From SKLM01 sp964542755 (GTDB lineage: Bacteria > Chloroflexota > Anaerolineae > B4-G1), in the NCBI GenBank assembly GCA_964542755.1, contig CAZIWL010000027.1:1-42043 (forward strand): 42,043 nucleotides of DNA, read 5' to 3'. The notes beneath the pieces are model-generated. The model was given only the letters and a program-made list of their open reading frames with translations. It did no database searches and was not told the origin of the DNA. The position numbers and the translations under genes are program-made. Position 1 is the first letter of the stretch. Every line of letters starts with the position of its first letter. Positions 8,637 to 16,463 of this stretch are shown in pieces.

Positions 8637-8672
8637 GAAAGGGACCACCCTGTCGTGGTCCCTTTCTTTGAT
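8637..8672 (+). terminator. Rho-independent terminator after copy 2
   Basis: GAAAGGGACCAC (8637-8648) pairs perfectly with GTGGTCCCTTTC (8655-8666) around CCTGTC, followed by TTTGATT. It lies 30 bases past the stop and shares the GAAAG(A/G)GACCAC stem with the terminator after copy 1, so gene plus terminator probably duplicated together. Confidence 0.85.
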
Positions 8673-8716
8673 TGGTTTCACTTGATGGGCTTTTTTGCCG
8701 GGAGGTAGTTAGAGCA

Positions 8717-9280
8717 GTGACGAGCAGTGTTCGTCTTTTCCTTGCACTCGCAGTCTTAGGGCTAGTGGCCACCTCCGTCGGCTGTGCCCGGCAGGAGGCC
8801 ACGCCAACCCAGTCTCCGATCCAGACGCCCGTGGCGGAGTCCACCGACTCGGCAGCCCAAGCATTCGAGTCTCCTTTGGAAGAGCCTACGGCTGTCAGCG
8901 AGACAGGGAGGCCTTCCTGCCTGGAGTTGATTGAGCCCGAAGGGAACACAGTCTGCGGCTACGTGGTTCACGCCGACACAGGAGACCCCATCACCGGCAG
9001 ACCCGTGTTCCTGGCCGAGGCAGTGTTTTCGGACGACAACAGAATCGTACTGGCGGCGTTGGACCGAGAGCGCGCACCGCAGGGCACGACCAATGAGAAT
9101 GGTATGTTCTATGTGAAGGACGTACCCGCCGACCTGTACTTCCTTCAACTGGATGAGTACCCCAAGCCCATCATGTTGCATGATCCGGAGAATCCGTCGG
9201 ATGATCTCATTGTCGATTGGCGAGACGACGGAGGCGTCGTTGGTCTGGGCGTCATCCCCGCACGGGTCTTAGAACCCTGA
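8717..9280 (+). CDS. Small lipoprotein with carboxypeptidase-regulatory-like beta domain
   Basis: A 187-residue predicted lipoprotein. The signal segment SSVRLFLALAVLGLVATSVG leads to C23; the lipobox is loose. A Thr/Pro/Glu-rich spacer of about 45 residues follows. The C-terminal domain (CGYVVHADTGDPITGRPVFL, then GTTNENGMFYVKDVPADLY) matches the prealbumin-like fold of carboxypeptidase regulatory and CNA-B-type domains, usually structural or ligand-binding modules of exported proteins. I place the start at GTG 8717 with GGAGGT at 8701-8706; an upstream in-frame start at 8672 would lie inside the terminator tail. It follows the two repeat proteins but has no clear promoter of its own, so it may rely on read-through. 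Confidence 0.7.
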   Translation: MTSSVRLFLALAVLGLVATSVGCARQEATPTQSPIQTPVAESTDSAAQAFESPLEEPTAVSETGRPSCLELIEPEGNTVCGYVVHADTGDPITGRPVFLAEAVFSDDNRIVLAALDRERAPQGTTNENGMFYVKDVPADLYFLQLDEYPKPIMLHDPENPSDDLIVDWRDDGGVVGLGVIPARVLEP

Positions 9281-9338
9281 CCCAAGGCCGTCCGCTCGGG
9301 GGAGCAGTAGTCGGGTTCCACTGAGCTTGGGGGTCGTG

Positions 9339-9360
9339 CGACACGTCACGCGGCGTGTCG
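9339..9360. terminator. Possible bidirectional terminator between convergent genes
   Basis: CGACACG (9339-9345) and CGTGTCG (9354-9360) form a perfect 7-bp stem with an 8-base loop between two convergent genes. No strong T-run is present on either side, so the call rests on position and symmetry. Confidence 0.4.
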
Positions 9361-9385
9361 AGCCGAAGACGCACAACGTTAGCAG

Positions 9386-10117
9386 TTAGGGACTGCGTAT
9401 CTGGTGTGAGTTCATCACGGAAGGAGCGCCGTGATGACCGTCAGCCCAGCGCTTCGTGCAATCCAAGTACATCCGGTACCGCGCTTCTTGTCGGTCTTCT
9501 CGATCCAGACCACGAAGCCCTGCACAGTCGCTTTTGTTCATAGCCTGGGCTTCCACATCAAAGCCAACAATCGCTAGCTCTCGCGTTAGCATCTCATCAT
9601 CGTAGACAAAGCGATGCCCCCATGCGCGCATCCCGTGGTTGAGGATCTCCGCGAAGTAACGGGTTCCGTACTGGCTGCCGTACCACGCAAGGAACCTCTG
9701 AGAACGGTCCACGTAGTCTTCGGCCAGGACTCGCAAGTTAGGCGTGAGAAGCCGCATCGTGCCACCGGGGACCAGGATTCGGTGGCATTCGCGCAGCAAC
9801 CGTTTCCCGTCGGGAAGGGTCAGGTGTTCGAGCACGTCCTCTGAGTAAATGAGGTCAACCGTCTGGTCAGGAAGAGGCATGGCCCTGCAGAGGTCGAGGA
9901 GAACATCAGGGCCGGGCGAGGATGGAAGGAGATCGATGTTGATCCATCCGGCGAAAGGGCGCCCGCCGCAACCAAGATTCAGGCGGACTTTGCCTTGCGG
10001 AGCCGCGGCGACAAGCGACCGCAACCGGTGAGCCTGCCAGGGCCGTATCAGAGGTGAATTAACGGCTACCGTCGCTGCAGCACGTGCAAGTGCCACTAGG
10101 CGGGTTTCCCACAGCAT
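9386..10117 (-). CDS. SAM-dependent methyltransferase (COG4627-like)
   Basis: A Rossmann methyltransferase. Motif I VRLNLGCGGRPFAGWINIDL is followed by the acidic LDLCRAMPLPDQTVDLIYSE, DVLEHLTLPDGKRLLRE and LVPGGTMRLLTPN. This is the pattern of predicted SAM-dependent methyltransferases often found with exopolysaccharide genes. I place the start at ATG 10117 (MLWETRLVALAR), with GGGGA upstream on the minus strand. The open frame reaches to 10324, but that would overlap the whole end of comEA and adds an Arg-rich stretch unlike any methyltransferase. A TTG at about 10171 is another option. The C-terminal 40 residues are poorly conserved in type. It is last in a minus-strand run; the substrate is unknown. 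Confidence 0.8.
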   Translation of the reverse strand: MLWETRLVALARAAATVAVNSPLIRPWQAHRLRSLVAAAPQGKVRLNLGCGGRPFAGWINIDLLPSSPGPDVLLDLCRAMPLPDQTVDLIYSEDVLEHLTLPDGKRLLRECHRILVPGGTMRLLTPNLRVLAEDYVDRSQRFLAWYGSQYGTRYFAEILNHGMRAWGHRFVYDDEMLTRELAIVGFDVEAQAMNKSDCAGLRGLDREDRQEARYRMYLDCTKRWADGHHGAPSVMNSHQIRSP

Positions 10118-10205
10118 AGCGCATCCCCGGACTCTGCGCAGTGAGAGTCGGATTCTGAGCCATCGAGGCAAGGCGAGGGCACGATAGACCAGACCATGGA
10201 CGGTG

Positions 10206-10814
10206 TCACATACCCACGGTGATCGCCTCGCGCATCCCCTCAAACGTCTTCGCGCCGATACCGGAGACCTCCTGAATCTCCTCAATCGTCTCGAACGGCC
10301 CATTCGCCTCTCGGTAGGCCACAATGCGCTGAGCGGTCACTTCGCCCACACCGGGTAACGTCTCCAGTTCCTCCGCAGTCGCCGTGTTGATGTTGACTAG
10401 CCCGGTTCCGTTCTGCTCCAAGGGCCCACCAGAGACCACAGGCGGCGGGTCCGCCTCGCCCACCCTGCGCACGTGCAGATGCTGCTGGTGCTGCAGCTCC
10501 AGCGCCAGGTTGATACACTCAAGATCCGCATCGGCGGTGGCCCCACCCGCCGCGCCGATAGCGTCCTCCACCGTAGCGCCGACGGGCAACTCGCACACGG
10601 AGGCATTCGCCACGGCGCCGCTGACGTAGACTCGAATCGGAGCCGGTGTGGGTGAAGGGGGAGGGGTCGCCGTAGGGAGCGGCGTAGAGATCGCGATCGC
10701 TTCGGATGCGGCGGGCCCCCGTCCGGCGCGGTAGCCTACGGCAAAGGCCGCCGTCGCCAACAGGACGGAGCAGAGGAGAACGAGGCCAATCAATCTAACG
10801 GTCCGTTGGTCCAT
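10206..10814 (-). CDS. comEA: ComEA-like helix-hairpin-helix protein
   Basis: A membrane-anchored DNA-binding protein of the competence type, expected to bind incoming double-stranded DNA at the outer face of the membrane. A single TM helix (about residues 8-28) is followed by a Pro/Thr linker (STPLPTATPPPSPTPAP), a SLBB domain starting IRVYVSGAVANASVCELP, and a C-terminal double helix-hairpin-helix. The last contains NINTATAEELETLPGVGEV and then IEEIQEVSGIGAKTFEGM. The order and the 202-residue length fit ComEA. No comEC or comF lies next to it in the window, so the symbol reflects domain architecture, not proven transformation. It starts 35 bases after an M42 peptidase gene. Confidence 0.88.
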   Translation of the reverse strand: MDQRTVRLIGLVLLCSVLLATAAFAVGYRAGRGPAASEAIAISTPLPTATPPPSPTPAPIRVYVSGAVANASVCELPVGATVEDAIGAAGGATADADLECINLALELQHQQHLHVRRVGEADPPPVVSGGPLEQNGTGLVNINTATAEELETLPGVGEVTAQRIVAYREANGPFETIEEIQEVSGIGAKTFEGMREAITVGM

Positions 10815-10849
10815 CGGGTCCGCTCCGTCCAGACGAGCTGGTGCGTCAC

Positions 10850-11839
10850 TCAGAACGGCTTCTGCAGCACCTCCAGCAGCAGCCGGACACCATTCTCCAC
10901 GTCGCGCTCGTCCACCATCTCCGAGGGTGAATGGACGTAGCGACTTGGGATCGAAAGACAGCCTGCCGGAACCCCGGCACGCACCAGCTGGACCGCCGCC
11001 GCGTCGGTTGTCCCCCGCTCAAGAACCTCCAGCTGATGGGGAATCCCCGCCTCCTCGGCACGCTCCACGAGCAGCCGGCGAACCATCGGATGGGCGATCA
11101 TACCGCTATCCTTCACCTTCACGGCCGGGCCTTGTCCCAACTTCACCGCCATGGGCTTCGATTCGGGGGTGTCGCCGGTGGTCGTAACGTCAACGGCAAC
11201 GGCCACATCGGGGTCGATGCCGTAGGCCGACGTCTGCGCGCCTCGCAGCCCGACCTCCTCCTGTACCGCGAAAACGACATAGACCTCGTGGGGCGTGTGT
11301 TCGAGGCGGCGGACGAGCTCGACCAGCACGGCGCATCCAATGCGGTCATCCATGGCCTTCGACACGAGACGCGTTCCCTGAGCCAGGAAGGGCCGGACGA
11401 AGACCGCTGGATCACCAACCTGAACGGGACAGTCCTCCTTGCTGGTGGCACCAACGTCAATGAAGAGCTGATCCAGCTTCGGTATCTTGTCGGTATCGTC
11501 GCGCTTCTCATCGACACCGATCACGCCCATTCGTCCATCCTCGAACATGACCCGTGAGCCGATACACGTGAGGCTGCTTACCCCGCCAATGCTCGTGAAC
11601 CGGGCGAATCCCTCGTCGTCGATGTAGGTCACCATGACGCCGATCTCGTCCATGTGGGCGTCCAGGAGCACGCGCTGCCCTCCCCCATCGCCCTCCATGT
11701 GCGCGATCAGACTTCCCATCGCGTCGACCCTAACCTCATCCACCAACGGCTCGACCTCGGCTCGGATTACGTCGCGAACCTGCTCCTCCCTGCCCGAGGG
11801 CCCGTAGCTCTCTACCAGCTTGCGAATTAGATCTTTCAT
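10850..11839 (-). CDS. M42-family metallo-aminopeptidase, copy 3
   Basis: A dinuclear-metal aminopeptidase of the glutamyl aminopeptidase/TET (FrvX) family, which forms large tetrahedral dodecamers that trim peptides released by proteases. Visible motifs are DAHMDEIGVMV (H62, D64), the bridging DDRIGCAVLVEL, the catalytic base region QEEVGLRGAQ, VAVDVTTTGDTP and the distal VHSPSEMVDERDVENG. ATG 11839 (MKDLIRKLVESYG) follows AGAGGA; the open frame extends 23 codons upstream but with no family-like sequence. At 329 residues the length is slightly short for the family. It is the most downstream of three tandem paralogues, 102 bases after copy 2. Confidence 0.9.
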   Translation of the reverse strand: MKDLIRKLVESYGPSGREEQVRDVIRAEVEPLVDEVRVDAMGSLIAHMEGDGGGQRVLLDAHMDEIGVMVTYIDDEGFARFTSIGGVSSLTCIGSRVMFEDGRMGVIGVDEKRDDTDKIPKLDQLFIDVGATSKEDCPVQVGDPAVFVRPFLAQGTRLVSKAMDDRIGCAVLVELVRRLEHTPHEVYVVFAVQEEVGLRGAQTSAYGIDPDVAVAVDVTTTGDTPESKPMAVKLGQGPAVKVKDSGMIAHPMVRRLLVERAEEAGIPHQLEVLERGTTDAAAVQLVRAGVPAGCLSIPSRYVHSPSEMVDERDVENGVRLLLEVLQKPF

Positions 11840-11941
11840 CCATTCCTCTTTTTGCTCAATAATCCAGTGACCGTGGCCCTGCCAGCAGCCATCGGGAAGC
11901 TCTGACATAAGATCCGCACGTTCTTACCCCCCAGAGAGCCA

Positions 11942-12967
11942 TCACGCCAGTGTCGCCCGCGTCAGGCGTCCAAGTGCTGACCGCATCAGGCGCACCGTAT
12001 TCTCAAAGTCCTCCAGGTTCAGCATAGCCACCGGGCTGTGTATGTAGCGCGACGGCACGGACACTGTGGCACACGGGACCCCCTCCCGGGCTAGATGGAT
12101 CACGCCGGCGTCGGTCCCTCCAAGGCCCGGCTGCTTGAACTGGTGGGGGATGTCCAACTCGTCGGCCGTGCCGGTCAAGAGACGGACCAAACGCCGGTCC
12201 GCGATAAACGAACGATCCATGACGGTGATCGCCGGCCCTTTGCCAAGCTCCGTCGTCGGGCTTTCATCCTTCTCCTTGGGAATGTCATCGGCGATGGTAC
12301 CCTCCAAAGCGAAGGCGCAGTCCGGGTCAATCGCGTAGGCGGCCACTCGAGCGCCGCGCAGCCCCACCTCTTCCTGAACGGTGAATACACCGTGCAGATC
12401 GAAGTCGAAGCACTCCCCGCGTAACAGCTCAACCAAGACCGCGCAGCCCGCCCGATCATCGAAGGCCTTCCCAGTGACTGTTGGGCCGAGCTCACGATAG
12501 CGGGTGGTGAAGGTCGCATAGGTACCCACGGGCGCTGCCTCCTGCGCTTCGCCCTTCCCCTTGGCACCAATATCGATGACCAGGTCCTCGATCTTCGCCA
12601 CCTTCTCCATCTCACCGGACTCCGTCAGGTGGATCGGCTTGACCCCGATCACACCAGGTGTACGCTCCGGGCCCACGGCGAGGAGCGTACCGGGGAGCAG
12701 TCGCGCGTCGATCCCGCCCACTGCCTGCACCTTCAGCATCCCTTTGTCGTCGTGATCGACGATCATCAGGCCGATCTCGTCCATGTGGGCAGCCACCATC
12801 ACGCGCATTGGCTCATCGCCGGCGCCGCGTTTGACCGTCAGCAGGTTACCAAGGGCATCAATCTTGACCTCGTCCACGTGATCCTGAATCGCCTCAAGCA
12901 GGATGGATCGAACATCGTCCTCGTTGCCGGAGACGCCAAACGCCTCGGAGAGTTCTCTCAGGATCAT
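11942..12967 (-). CDS. M42-family metallo-aminopeptidase, copy 2
   Basis: A second cytoplasmic M42 aminopeptidase with all metal and catalytic motifs: AAHMDEIGLMI, DDRAGCAVLVEL, QEEVGLRGARVAAY, FALEGTIADDIP and IHSPVAMLNLEDFENT. The LEGT form at the second-site Asp position (VDVT in copy 3) differs between the copies and may mark different substrate preference, since family members split into acidic, hydrophobic and basic residue specificities. The start at ATG 12967 overlaps the upstream stop in an ATGA junction, with GGAGAAGGG ahead, so translation is coupled to copy 1. The longer open frame (to 12988) is rejected for that reason. Confidence 0.9.
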   Translation of the reverse strand: MILRELSEAFGVSGNEDDVRSILLEAIQDHVDEVKIDALGNLLTVKRGAGDEPMRVMVAAHMDEIGLMIVDHDDKGMLKVQAVGGIDARLLPGTLLAVGPERTPGVIGVKPIHLTESGEMEKVAKIEDLVIDIGAKGKGEAQEAAPVGTYATFTTRYRELGPTVTGKAFDDRAGCAVLVELLRGECFDFDLHGVFTVQEEVGLRGARVAAYAIDPDCAFALEGTIADDIPKEKDESPTTELGKGPAITVMDRSFIADRRLVRLLTGTADELDIPHQFKQPGLGGTDAGVIHLAREGVPCATVSVPSRYIHSPVAMLNLEDFENTVRLMRSALGRLTRATLA

Positions 12968-14031
12968 GACCCTTCTCCCATCTTCCACGCGATCTCATCC
13001 AGGAGACCCACCTCCGAGTCCGCGACAAAGGCGGCTAAAAGCCGTCCTGCCCGTTCCACATCCTCGACGGCGAGGGTCTCCACGGGCTGATGCATATACC
13101 GAAGCGGGATGGAGACGAGCGCGGTCGGCACCCCTTCCCGGCTCACCTGGATGGCCCAGGCATCGGTACCGCTCCGCCCGGGAATGGGGTCTATGTGGTA
13201 AGGTATCTCCCGGTCCTCCGCGACCTTCTTCAAGCGGTCCACGAGGCCCGGGTGGAAATTGGGGCCGAGACCGATAGCTGGGCCCTCACCCAGAGGAAAG
13301 GTGCCGAACTTGTCCGCACCGGGCTGCTCACCAAACGTGACGTCCAGGGCAATCGCCAGATCCGGAGCGATGCCAAAGGCTGATGCGAGCGCCCCCTTGA
13401 GGCCGGTCTCCTCCTGGACAGTCGCCACAGCCACGACATCCCACGCGTGGTCGATCTTGTTCAATCGCTCCAGGGCCAGGCTAATGGCCGCCACACAGGC
13501 CCGATCATCGAGGGCCTTCCCAGCAACGCGGCGATTGGCCAGCTCGGTCATCTGTCGGTCGATGAAGATGAGATCGCCGATAGAGACAAGCTCCTCGACC
13601 TCCCCCTCCGGCAGCCCCACGTCAACGAAGATCTTCTCAAGAGGAACGGTCTTTTTCCGCTCCCCCTGGGGTAGCACGTGTGGTGGCCGGGTGGCCACGA
13701 CACCGGGGAGATCCCGCCGTCCGTGCACGGTGACCTCAAGCCCCAGCAGGACACGCCGGTCGGTGCCGCCAACTCGAGAGACGCGCAAGAATCCGTCCTC
13801 AATGCCGGTGACCATCAGGCCGACCTCGTCCATATGGGCTGCCAGCATCAGACGGGGCCGCGGTTCCTCCCCACCGCCCTTCTTGACACCGATCAGACTC
13901 CCCAGCCTCCCCTCGTCGAGATGGTCGACGTAGGGTTTCCAGGTCTCTCGTACAAGGTCGCGGACCGGTCCCTCGAAGCCGGACAAGCCGCGAGCCTCAG
14001 AAAGCTGCTTCAACAAAGAAATAGCGTCCAA
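12964..14031 (-). CDS. M42-family metallo-aminopeptidase, copy 1
   Basis: The first of the three tandem M42 peptidases, 355 residues. Motifs are AAHMDEVGLMVTG, DDRACVAAISLALE (a shifted form of the usual DDRxG core, with Gly replaced by Cys), QEETGLKGALASAF, IALDVTFGEQPG, SGTDAWAIQVSREGVPTALV and MHQPVETLAVEDVERAG. All expected metal ligands appear to be present. The start is TTG 14031 with AGAGGAG about 8 bases upstream, since no ATG lies at the N-terminus. It is separated by 54 bases from the Pro/Thr-rich gene at the head of the run and overlaps copy 2 by four bases. Confidence 0.88.
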   Translation of the reverse strand: MDAISLLKQLSEARGLSGFEGPVRDLVRETWKPYVDHLDEGRLGSLIGVKKGGGEEPRPRLMLAAHMDEVGLMVTGIEDGFLRVSRVGGTDRRVLLGLEVTVHGRRDLPGVVATRPPHVLPQGERKKTVPLEKIFVDVGLPEGEVEELVSIGDLIFIDRQMTELANRRVAGKALDDRACVAAISLALERLNKIDHAWDVVAVATVQEETGLKGALASAFGIAPDLAIALDVTFGEQPGADKFGTFPLGEGPAIGLGPNFHPGLVDRLKKVAEDREIPYHIDPIPGRSGTDAWAIQVSREGVPTALVSIPLRYMHQPVETLAVEDVERAGRLLAAFVADSEVGLLDEIAWKMGEGS

Positions 14032-14085
14032 TCTAGTTCTCCTCTACGTTTCTCCACTATCGATCCATTGGCGATCACCGGCGGT

Positions 14086-14712
14086 TCACCCAGAGGAGCC
14101 AGCAGCGGGTGTGGCCTCCGGCTCCGGCGTGAGTGTGGCCGTCGGCGTAGGCGTATCCGACGGTGGCGTCGTGGCAGCAGTAGTGACAGTCGGCGTGTCG
14201 CTGGGCTCTTCAGTCGGTGTCTCCGTCTCGACGGCTGTCGGGGTGTTCGTCGCCGGGCTAGACGGTGTGTTTGTCGGCTCACTCGTCGCCGTCGGCGTGT
14301 CGGTCGGCGGTTCGGTAGCCGTCTCCGTGGCCGTCGGAGCAAGGGTATCAGTAGGGGTAGGGGACGGAGTTGGTGTATGGGTGGGCAACGGTGTCCAGGT
14401 TGCCGACGGCTCAGGACTCGGGGTGAGCGTCGGCATGGTCTCCGGGGTCGGGGTGCGAGTTGGAGGATACCACTGGGTCGGCGTTGGCGGCAACGTCTCC
14501 GTGGGCTCCGCGGTTCCGGGCGTCGGGCTCAACAGTGGGGCATCCGTCGCCGTCGCGGTCGAGGTCGGCGTAGGCGTTGGAGCCTGCGGCTCCGGTCTCA
14601 GAACAAGCATCGACAGTCCGATGCAATAGCAGGGTAGGGTCAGGAGAATGATGCTGGCCAGGATCCAGTGGATAGGCCGCCAACCGCTTGTGTCGGGAAT
14701 CGTGTCGAGCAT
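14086..14712 (-). CDS. Pro/Thr-rich single-pass membrane protein
   Basis: A low-complexity protein of 208 residues: a short cytoplasmic head, one TM helix (HWILASIILLTLPCYCIGLS, about residues 16-40), then some 160 residues of Pro, Thr, Ser and Glu repeats of the TPTP type with no folded domain. Such segments usually act as extended, often glycosylated spacers at the surface. I assign ATG 14712, since the GTG at 14802 lies upstream of the predicted transcription start for the promoter at 14793-14821. Nothing catalytic is visible. Homology to the Pro/Thr linkers elsewhere in the window is compositional only. Confidence 0.65.
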   Translation of the reverse strand: MLDTIPDTSGWRPIHWILASIILLTLPCYCIGLSMLVLRPEPQAPTPTPTSTATATDAPLLSPTPGTAEPTETLPPTPTQWYPPTRTPTPETMPTLTPSPEPSATWTPLPTHTPTPSPTPTDTLAPTATETATEPPTDTPTATSEPTNTPSSPATNTPTAVETETPTEEPSDTPTVTTAATTPPSDTPTPTATLTPEPEATPAAGSSG

Positions 14713-14792
14713 GGTAGCTTGTCGGAAGCTTACATCTGGCCCAGCATTTGGATCGGAAGCGAACGGCTTCAGCCAACTCCGAGGCGCGAGGT

Positions 14793-14821
14793 ATGATAGC
14801 ACCGGTACGGTTCTTTGTCAA
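14793..14821 (-). promoter_or_regulatory. Near-consensus promoter of the minus-strand M42/comEA run
   Basis: Read on the minus strand, TTGACA (14821-14816) is followed after 17 bases by TATCAT (14798-14793), a perfect -35 and a one-mismatch -10. The start of transcription would be near 14786, giving a leader of about 75 bases before ATG 14712. All minus-strand genes to 9386 could be read from here. Confidence 0.8.
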
Positions 14822-14859
14822 CGGCCTGTGACCGGCATTCCGCCCTCCCGGCGCACAAC

Positions 14860-14887
14860 TTGCAGGCCCATCGATGCCGGTTATACT
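14860..14887 (+). promoter_or_regulatory. Promoter giving an almost leaderless L,D-transpeptidase mRNA
   Basis: TTGCAG (14860-14865), 16-base spacer, TATACT (14882-14887). Only 11 bases separate the -10 box from ATG 14899, so the mRNA would have little or no leader; indeed no ribosome-binding site is present. The palindrome CATCGATG occurs at 14869-14876 and again at 14894-14901, flanking the -10. Confidence 0.65.
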
Positions 14888-14898
14888 TGTGATCATCG

Positions 14899-16452
14899 AT
14901 GTCGGAGAGAGACAAGAAACCTCAGCTAGAACGGGTCAAGATACTCGCGGTCGCTGCCGGGATGCTCCTGGTCGTTTTCACCCTCTTCGTTGTTGCGATC
15001 CTGGCCTATCCGCTCTTCTTCCGGGGCCGTATCTACCCGGGGGTGACAGTCCGGGATCTAGAGCTCGGGGGGCTGACCACGGAAGAAGCCAAAACGGCAA
15101 TGGCGCAGCGCCTCGGCGCAGCCCCGGCCCGAACGCTCACGTTGACCGGGCCCGGTGATGCCCGTGACATCGCGTGGGCAGACCTGGGACGCCGATACGA
15201 CTGGACTAGTACCGCCGAAGCGGCGTACCGGGTGGGCCGCGACGGGCCGTGGTACCGGCAGGCGCTATCTGCTTGGCGCACGAGGTTCGACGGACAGCCC
15301 CTCGATGCACAGCTCACGCCGGTCGACTCGTCGAGGGTAGAGGCCCTGCTTAACGATCTGGCCCCACAGATCTACGAGGCCCCCAAGAATGCTACCGTCA
15401 GCATCGGGCCGACGGGCGTGACGTGCACCGACGGGCGCGCCGGGCGAGCCCTCGATGTCGAAGCGAGTACGGGCGCGATCGCGGCGGCGGCGACGGCACA
15501 GGGCGCCCAAGGCGTGGAACTCCAGGTGACCAGCCTCCCCCCGGACCTTACGGAGCCTGAACCTGGTTGTACGGAGGCCCAGAAGATCCTTGCCGCGCCG
15601 TTCACGGTGATCGTGGACGATCCTCTCGCCGGAGTTCAAGCCAGTTACAACACGTCGCCGGTGGGGTTGGCGGAGTGGCTCAGCACGGTGACGATCGACG
15701 ACCAGATCCACCTGCACGTAGATGATACGGCGGTCGAATCGTGGCTGCTTGAGATCGCTCCCGAGCTCGATCCAGAGGTAATCCTGAACGTCGAACAGAC
15801 GTTGAGTGGGGTCTTGGAGGCTGTGGCGACCGGGGGTCACGAGGCTGAGGCGGTCGTCCGTCATCCAGAGCATACTTACGTCGTTCAGCCGGGGGACACG
15901 CTCTTCGACATCGCCTACGGTCACGGCTTTCCCGTCTGGCGCCTCGAGGAGGCCAACCCGGAGGTTGAGCCGGGGGAGCTGCTCATCGGGATGGAGCTCA
16001 CCATCCCCTCCATCGACGTTCTCTTCCCGGAGCCGCTGGCCCCAGGCCAGCGCATCGAGATCGATCTTCCAGAGCAGCGGCTGCGCGCGTACGAGGAGGA
16101 TACCCTCGTCTACGACTTCACCTGTTCCAGCGGCATGACAAGCACGCCGACGATCGCTGGTCAGTTTCAGGTGCTCTTCAAGGAGCCCGAGGCGTACGCG
16201 CAGCGCTGGAGCCTGGAGATGCCCTACTTCATGGCCATCTACTATGAGGGGCCGGACTTCGCCAACGGCATTCACGAGCTTCCGATCCGAGCCGACGGAC
16301 AGCGGGTCTGGGCCAGCGTCCTTGGATGGCCAGCGTCTTACGGCTGCATCATCCTCGACGTTGATGATGCCAAGACGCTCTACGAGTGGGCCCCGGTAGG
16401 GACCCTCGTGCGGATCAAGGGCGTCGCCCCGGGAACGCCGAGTCTCCCCTAG
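14899..16452 (+). CDS. Membrane-anchored L,D-transpeptidase (YkuD) with LysM domain
   Basis: Predicted to crosslink or attach to peptidoglycan outside the membrane. An N-terminal TM anchor (about residues 14-39) is followed by two putative peptidoglycan-binding segments (about 45-215 and 230-320; GVTVRDLELGGLTTEEAKT), a LysM (326-370, TYVVQPGDTLFDIA) and a C-terminal YkuD domain (385-506). In YkuD the nucleophile Cys is C483 and the upstream His is H459, but the usual S/T-H-G-C reads S480-Y481-G-C483, so the motif His is replaced by Tyr. Residues on either side (PAS, IILDVDDA) fit the fold. ATG 14899 lacks a ribosome-binding site but sits just after a -10 box. The next gene starts 11 bases downstream. 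Confidence 0.85.
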   Translation: MSERDKKPQLERVKILAVAAGMLLVVFTLFVVAILAYPLFFRGRIYPGVTVRDLELGGLTTEEAKTAMAQRLGAAPARTLTLTGPGDARDIAWADLGRRYDWTSTAEAAYRVGRDGPWYRQALSAWRTRFDGQPLDAQLTPVDSSRVEALLNDLAPQIYEAPKNATVSIGPTGVTCTDGRAGRALDVEASTGAIAAAATAQGAQGVELQVTSLPPDLTEPEPGCTEAQKILAAPFTVIVDDPLAGVQASYNTSPVGLAEWLSTVTIDDQIHLHVDDTAVESWLLEIAPELDPEVILNVEQTLSGVLEAVATGGHEAEAVVRHPEHTYVVQPGDTLFDIAYGHGFPVWRLEEANPEVEPGELLIGMELTIPSIDVLFPEPLAPGQRIEIDLPEQRLRAYEEDTLVYDFTCSSGMTSTPTIAGQFQVLFKEPEAYAQRWSLEMPYFMAIYYEGPDFANGIHELPIRADGQRVWASVLGWPASYGCIILDVDDAKTLYEWAPVGTLVRIKGVAPGTPSLP

Positions 16453-16463
16453 TCGTCCACCAG

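Noticed and set aside
10118..10324. N-terminal extension of the methyltransferase over comEA
   Set aside because: The stretch is Arg-rich and in the shadow frame of the helix-hairpin-helix region; ATG 10117 with GGGGA upstream gives a normal methyltransferase.
14111..14629. Val/Gly-rich plus-strand open frame
   Set aside because: It is the antisense of the Pro/Thr-rich gene; the composition follows from the complement of its codons, with no start signals.
13678..14637. 319-codon Arg/Gly-rich plus-strand open frame
   Set aside because: It is antisense to an M42 gene and the Pro/Thr gene, and its low complexity mirrors their codons.
15265..16275. 336-codon minus-strand open frame
   Set aside because: It is antisense to the LysM/YkuD gene and has no signals of its own.
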